DNA from: Polyangiaceae bacterium
Lineage (GTDB): Bacteria > Myxococcota > Polyangia > Polyangiales > Polyangiaceae
Assembly: GCA_025936205.1 (NCBI GenBank)
Contig: JAICTU010000002.1
Location: 1 to 64,000, forward strand
DNA: 64,000 nt
Direction of reading: 5' to 3'
The notes below the pieces were generated by a model, which had not been told where the DNA came from, made no database searches, and worked only from the letters and a program-made list of their open reading frames with translations. Positions within the stretch are counted from its first letter, which is position 1; every line of letters starts with the position of its first letter. Positions 60,869 to 64,000 of the stretch are shown piece by piece. The position numbers were made by a program, and so were the translations under genes.

Positions 60869-61971
60869 AGCTCGAAGCCTCCCCAGCTGCCGAGATCCGG
60901 CTGCCGCGGCGGATCGCCGGGGCGCAGCAGCAAGTAGGTGCTCAGTCCCGCGCCGGCGAGTGCCACCCCACCCAGGATCCACCAGACCGTGCTGGACGGG
61001 TGGGCCATGGGCGCGGGGGCTTCGGACACCAGGTTCACCAGCAGCGAGCTCGTATCGTGGTCCTTGATCACGACCTCCGTCTGGTGCGGCAGCTTGCCGG
61101 TGGCGCTCACGTGCACGCTGTGCGCGCCGCTCGGCAGCGTTCCGGACCAGGTGGCGGTGCCCATCACGTGCCCGTCGATGCTGATCACCGCGCTGGGATC
61201 GGAGACCACGCGCAGGATGCCTTCGTGCACCTCCGGGGCCAGCTTCACGCTCAGCGAGGCGCTCTTGCCGCCAGGCAGGTCGACCTCTTCTTCGTGGGGC
61301 ACGTAACCGGACTTCTCGACGCGCAGCTGGCGCTTGCCCATGTCGAGGCGCAGCGGCCTGGACAGCGGGGTCGTGCCGAGCTTGACCCCGTCCACCAGCA
61401 GCTCCGCGCCGTCGGGCGATACCTCCACCGTCAGCTGGTTCACGAACGCCTGCACGGTCTCGACCAGCTCCGCCGTCGCCTGCCGCTCCTCGTCGCTGAT
61501 CAGCCCAGCGCCCTCGCTCGCGTAACGCTCCAGCAGGTCGAGCACGCTGACGTAGTGGCGCAGCGCCTTCTCGCAGGCGGCCATGTTCCAGAGCAGCCGC
61601 GGATCCTTCGAGGCGTCGTAAGCCGACTGCAGCTTGGTGAGCGCGCCCGCGTAGTCGCCGTCCTCGTACAGGATGCGCGCGGCGGCGTAGTCGGCGCGGG
61701 CCATGCCGCGCAGGGACTCGGCGAGGGGAGCGGGTGCGGCTGGCGCCGGCGGAGGAGCGGCGGGCGGTGTCGCGGGGCTGGCGGCTTTGGGGGCAGCGGC
61801 TCTGGTCGCAGCCGCGGCCTTGTTCTGAGCGAACGCGGTGCCCGGCAGCGAGCCGAGTGCCAGGCAGAGGCTCAGCGCGCCTGCAGTGGCGGACCGCCAG
61901 CGCGATACCCCGCGGGCGGCAGGCAAAGAGTGGGCAGAGAGGCGCTGCTCAGGCCGCAGATAGGGGAACAC
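60865..61971 (-). CDS. Secreted PEGA-domain protein with TPR-like region
   Basis: This 368-aa protein has a signal peptide ending around GTAFAQ (about residue 49) and an Ala/Pro linker. A helical TPR-like region follows (YAAARILYEDGDYAGALTKLQSAYDASKDPRLLWNMAACEKAL, as a pattern), then two PEGA repeats (VEVSPDGAELLVDGVKLGTTPLSRPLRLDMGKRQLRVEKSGY and a second ending GTLPSGAHSVHVSA). A C-terminal transmembrane helix (WWILGGVALAGAGLSTYLLL) precedes a 17-aa cytoplasmic or cell-wall facing tail. Such proteins are typical myxobacterial envelope components. It is translationally coupled to the Cys-repeat lipoprotein, so the two probably work together on the cell surface. Confidence 0.8.
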   Translation of the reverse strand: MFPYLRPEQRLSAHSLPAARGVSRWRSATAGALSLCLALGSLPGTAFAQNKAAAATRAAAPKAASPATPPAAPPPAPAAPAPLAESLRGMARADYAAARILYEDGDYAGALTKLQSAYDASKDPRLLWNMAACEKALRHYVSVLDLLERYASEGAGLISDEERQATAELVETVQAFVNQLTVEVSPDGAELLVDGVKLGTTPLSRPLRLDMGKRQLRVEKSGYVPHEEEVDLPGGKSASLSVKLAPEVHEGILRVVSDPSAVISIDGHVMGTATWSGTLPSGAHSVHVSATGKLPHQTEVVIKDHDTSSLLVNLVSEAPAPMAHPSSTVWWILGGVALAGAGLSTYLLLRPGDPPRQPDLGSWGGFEL

Positions 61972-62059
61972 GTCCGCTCAGGACGGCCCAACCTCGCTCG
62001 ATGGTTAGCGGCAGGGCGCCGGGGGAGGTGGTACAGACCCCCACCTCCCCGGCAAGACG

Positions 62060-64000
62060 TCACTGCACGGTGATGTCGACGTCGTACAGGTCGCTGACGG
62101 TCGCGTTCACGTCCGCGTAGACGCGGGCTCGGTAGCTGCCCGGGGCGAGTGGCTTGACGACTTCCAGCCGCCCCGTGCCCGCTGCAAAGCCGAGCGCCTG
62201 AACGAGCACAGCTTGGTCGGGACCGCCCTCCACGAAGCCCCAGGAGACCTCGGCGTCAGCCGGGTAGGCGGCGCCGTCGGGACCGGTGGCGCCGAACGTG
62301 GCCACCTCGGTGCCCTTGGAAGCGCTCGCCGACAGCGAAGCGGTGGTCGGTCCCGTCACGACCGGGGCCGTCCCGCGCAGGTAGCCCTTGAGCCAGCGGA
62401 GCGCGGGCTTTTCGGCCCCGTTGGGGTAGACGAGCGTCGCGTCCTGCTGGGTGCGCCACATGCCGTCGCGATAGCCCCAGAGCGTGATGCCGTGCACGTT
62501 CGGGTTCTCCCAGAAGGCGCGGAACACGCGCTGGTAGTTGACCAGCTGCTGGGGGGGAGGCCCGTCGAGATCGAACTCGTTGAGGTACAGCGGGAGGCCG
62601 GTCGCGCCCAGCTGGTTGAGCCGATCCACCAGCGGCTCGATCGGTCCCGTCGTGGTGAAGGCGTGGGCCTGCTCCGCGACGGCGTCGATCAGATTCTCTG
62701 CTTGCAGGCGCTGGATCACCTGGAGATAGAGCTGCGTCGCCTGGTCATCGTTGATGATGCTGTATTCGTTGATCATCAGCTTGACGCTGGGCGGGAAGAT
62801 TTCCCGCGCCATCCGGAACGCGTTCAGCACCCAGTCGAAGCCGCTCTCGCCGGTTCCTCCGAGGGCATCGATGTAGTTGCCGGAGTTCGCCGCCGTGGGA
62901 GGCTGGTGGCTGAACTCGTTGACCACCTCGAGGAAGTTGATGCGCTCGCCGTAGCGGTCAGCCACGGCTTGAAACCAGGTGCGGATCTCCTGCAGCTGCT
63001 CCTCGGGGGGCAAGGTCGCGATCCACGCGGGCTGCTGGCTGCCCCAGACCAGCACGTGAAAGCGGAAGGGGAAGCCATTGGCTTCCGCCACGGCCAGGGC
63101 CTCGTCAGCAGCGGTCCAGTCGAACGTGCCGCGCACCGCCTCGACGGAACCCCACTTGCCGCCATTCTCGGGCACCACCTGATTGAAGTAGTTCTCCAGG
63201 TAGTCGCGCTGGCTGCCGCAGCACACCGAGCCCAGGTACTTGGTCGCACCCATGGCCAGGGGTGGTTGATCCGCCGGCGGCGTGAAGGGAGGGGGGATCA
63301 CCGGCAAGGGGACCTTCTCTCCCGCCTCACCCGCATCGAGCTGCGCCGTCGTGAAGCCCACCGTGTAGTCTTCGCCCATCAGCGCGAAGGCGAACCGGTC
63401 GATGTCCAGCCCGTCCTCGCGGGTGGCAAAGCTGAAGGTCTGAGTCAGCTGGCCTTCGGGGATGACCAGCTGCGGAGTGTCGAAGAGCGCCCAGCGCCAG
63501 ACGCCCGGGGCGTTGTTGCCCCCGCGCGAGCTCACCAGAGCGCCCTGCTGATAGCGCGGCGCGCCGGCCACGTCCCAGCCGTTGATGCCGTTGATGTTGG
63601 CCCAGGTGGGCGCGCCACCACTGGGCGCGGTGTTGACGAAGAAACTGTCGTCGTTGCCGCCGCCGGGACCGATGCGCACGCGGGCATAGAACTGATACGT
63701 CCCCGCCCGGGGGAATTGGATCACCTGGCTCGACACGCGCGGGTCGCTCAGATCCGCCGGGACATCCGTCAAGTTCGCGCTGGCCGTGACGTACGTGATC
63801 GAACTGTCCATTGCATCCGTGACACGCATGACGCCGGCACCGAGCGTGCCGTCTTCGGCTTGCACGATGATCGGGCTCGTGTCGGTCCACTGGGCATGCC
63901 CAACGACCGTTTCGACATCGCTGCCCTTGTCGCTGCCGCAGGCGCTGACTCCAAGGGCCAGCAGCGCGGCAGCCTTCAAGGAGCGCGCTGCTGGTGCGGC
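62060..64000 (-). CDS. GH10 endo-xylanase-like lipoprotein, start beyond the window
   Basis: This frame is open to the right edge, and the only start inside (TTG 63979) would give a signal too short before the lipobox LGVSAC, so the true start is probably outside. The mature protein begins with a carbohydrate-binding-like module (SPIIVQAEDGTLGAGVMRV, YQFYARVRIGPGG). A glycoside hydrolase family 10 TIM barrel follows: FPFRFHVLVWGSQQPAW, the acid/base Glu in FLEVVNEFSHQPP and the nucleophile Glu in LPLYLNEFDLDGP, then HGITLWGYRDG. A short C-terminal beta module ends the protein. It is predicted to cut xylan outside the cell. Confidence 0.85.
   Translation of the reverse strand, partial: AAPAARSLKAAALLALGVSACGSDKGSDVETVVGHAQWTDTSPIIVQAEDGTLGAGVMRVTDAMDSSITYVTASANLTDVPADLSDPRVSSQVIQFPRAGTYQFYARVRIGPGGGNDDSFFVNTAPSGGAPTWANINGINGWDVAGAPRYQQGALVSSRGGNNAPGVWRWALFDTPQLVIPEGQLTQTFSFATREDGLDIDRFAFALMGEDYTVGFTTAQLDAGEAGEKVPLPVIPPPFTPPADQPPLAMGATKYLGSVCCGSQRDYLENYFNQVVPENGGKWGSVEAVRGTFDWTAADEALAVAEANGFPFRFHVLVWGSQQPAWIATLPPEEQLQEIRTWFQAVADRYGERINFLEVVNEFSHQPPTAANSGNYIDALGGTGESGFDWVLNAFRMAREIFPPSVKLMINEYSIINDDQATQLYLQVIQRLQAENLIDAVAEQAHAFTTTGPIEPLVDRLNQLGATGLPLYLNEFDLDGPPPQQLVNYQRVFRAFWENPNVHGITLWGYRDGMWRTQQDATLVYPNGAEKPALRWLKGYLRGTAPVVTGPTTASLSASASKGTEVATFGATGPDGAAYPADAEVSWGFVEGGPDQAVLVQALGFAAGTGRLEVVKPLAPGSYRARVYADVNATVSDLYDVDITVQ

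Overview
The window is about 64 kb of very GC-rich bacterial chromosome with dense genes and strong third-position G/C bias, which is why long spurious antisense frames run through almost every real gene. The gene repertoire suggests a myxobacterium (Myxococcota, probably the Polyangia/Sorangium side): DUF4388 and Roadblock/LC7 regulators, a PEGA/TPR protein, many secreted lipoproteins with Gly/Ser/Ala/Pro linkers, CxGxC cysteine repeats, small LuxR-type HTH proteins and secreted polysaccharide-degrading enzymes. This is an inference from content; there is no rRNA or other taxonomic marker. I saw no tRNA, IS element, prophage or CRISPR array.

Layout. 0.2-6.5 kb: a nitrogen-compound locus with an NMT1/SsuA-type ABC importer and, divergent from it, two tandem cysteine hydrolases of the isochorismatase/biuret-hydrolase type plus an NCS2/AzgA-like permease. 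6.5-10.9 kb: aromatic/aspartate aminotransferase, TatA, an AmpG/PAT-like MFS transporter and a double-ACT protein. 11-17.4 kb: a TetR-TolC-MFP-RND efflux operon behind a palindromic operator that overlaps its promoter. 17.4-19.9 kb: a DUF4388/Roadblock three-gene operon on the minus strand. 20.3-27.8 kb: an outer-membrane protein, a GST remnant and the glutamate synthase pair gltB-gltD. 27.9-29.4 kb: two convergent LuxR-type HTH genes. 29.7-30.2 kb: a frame-broken Cys-rich secreted protein. 30.5-32.4 kb: an SMP-30-like lipoprotein and MsrB.

32.4-41.8 kb is a cell-surface glycan locus. At its centre is a four-gene operon joined by 4-nt start/stop overlaps (HddA kinase, HddC nucleotidyltransferase, a transaldolase and a GmhB-GmhA fusion). 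Together these could make GDP-D-glycero-D-manno-heptose from sedoheptulose 7-phosphate. It is flanked by GT39-like and GtrB-like glycosyltransferases, a GtrA flippase, a second polytopic protein and a methyltransferase. 41.8-48.1 kb: a VOC protein, an SDR, a large heparinase II/III-like lipoprotein, an ABC-2 exporter and a DinB protein.

48.9-54.5 kb holds three minus-strand secreted lipoproteins, each with a single CxxCH haem motif. Two are tandem paralogues that join a cytochrome c module to a TolB/PD40-like propeller. I do not recognise this set as a described system, and it is the best candidate for something new. The right end carries a DUF4019 lipoprotein, a CDF-family transporter, an RlmI-like rRNA methyltransferase, a PEGA protein coupled to a cysteine-repeat lipoprotein, and a GH10 xylanase-like lipoprotein whose start lies beyond the window.
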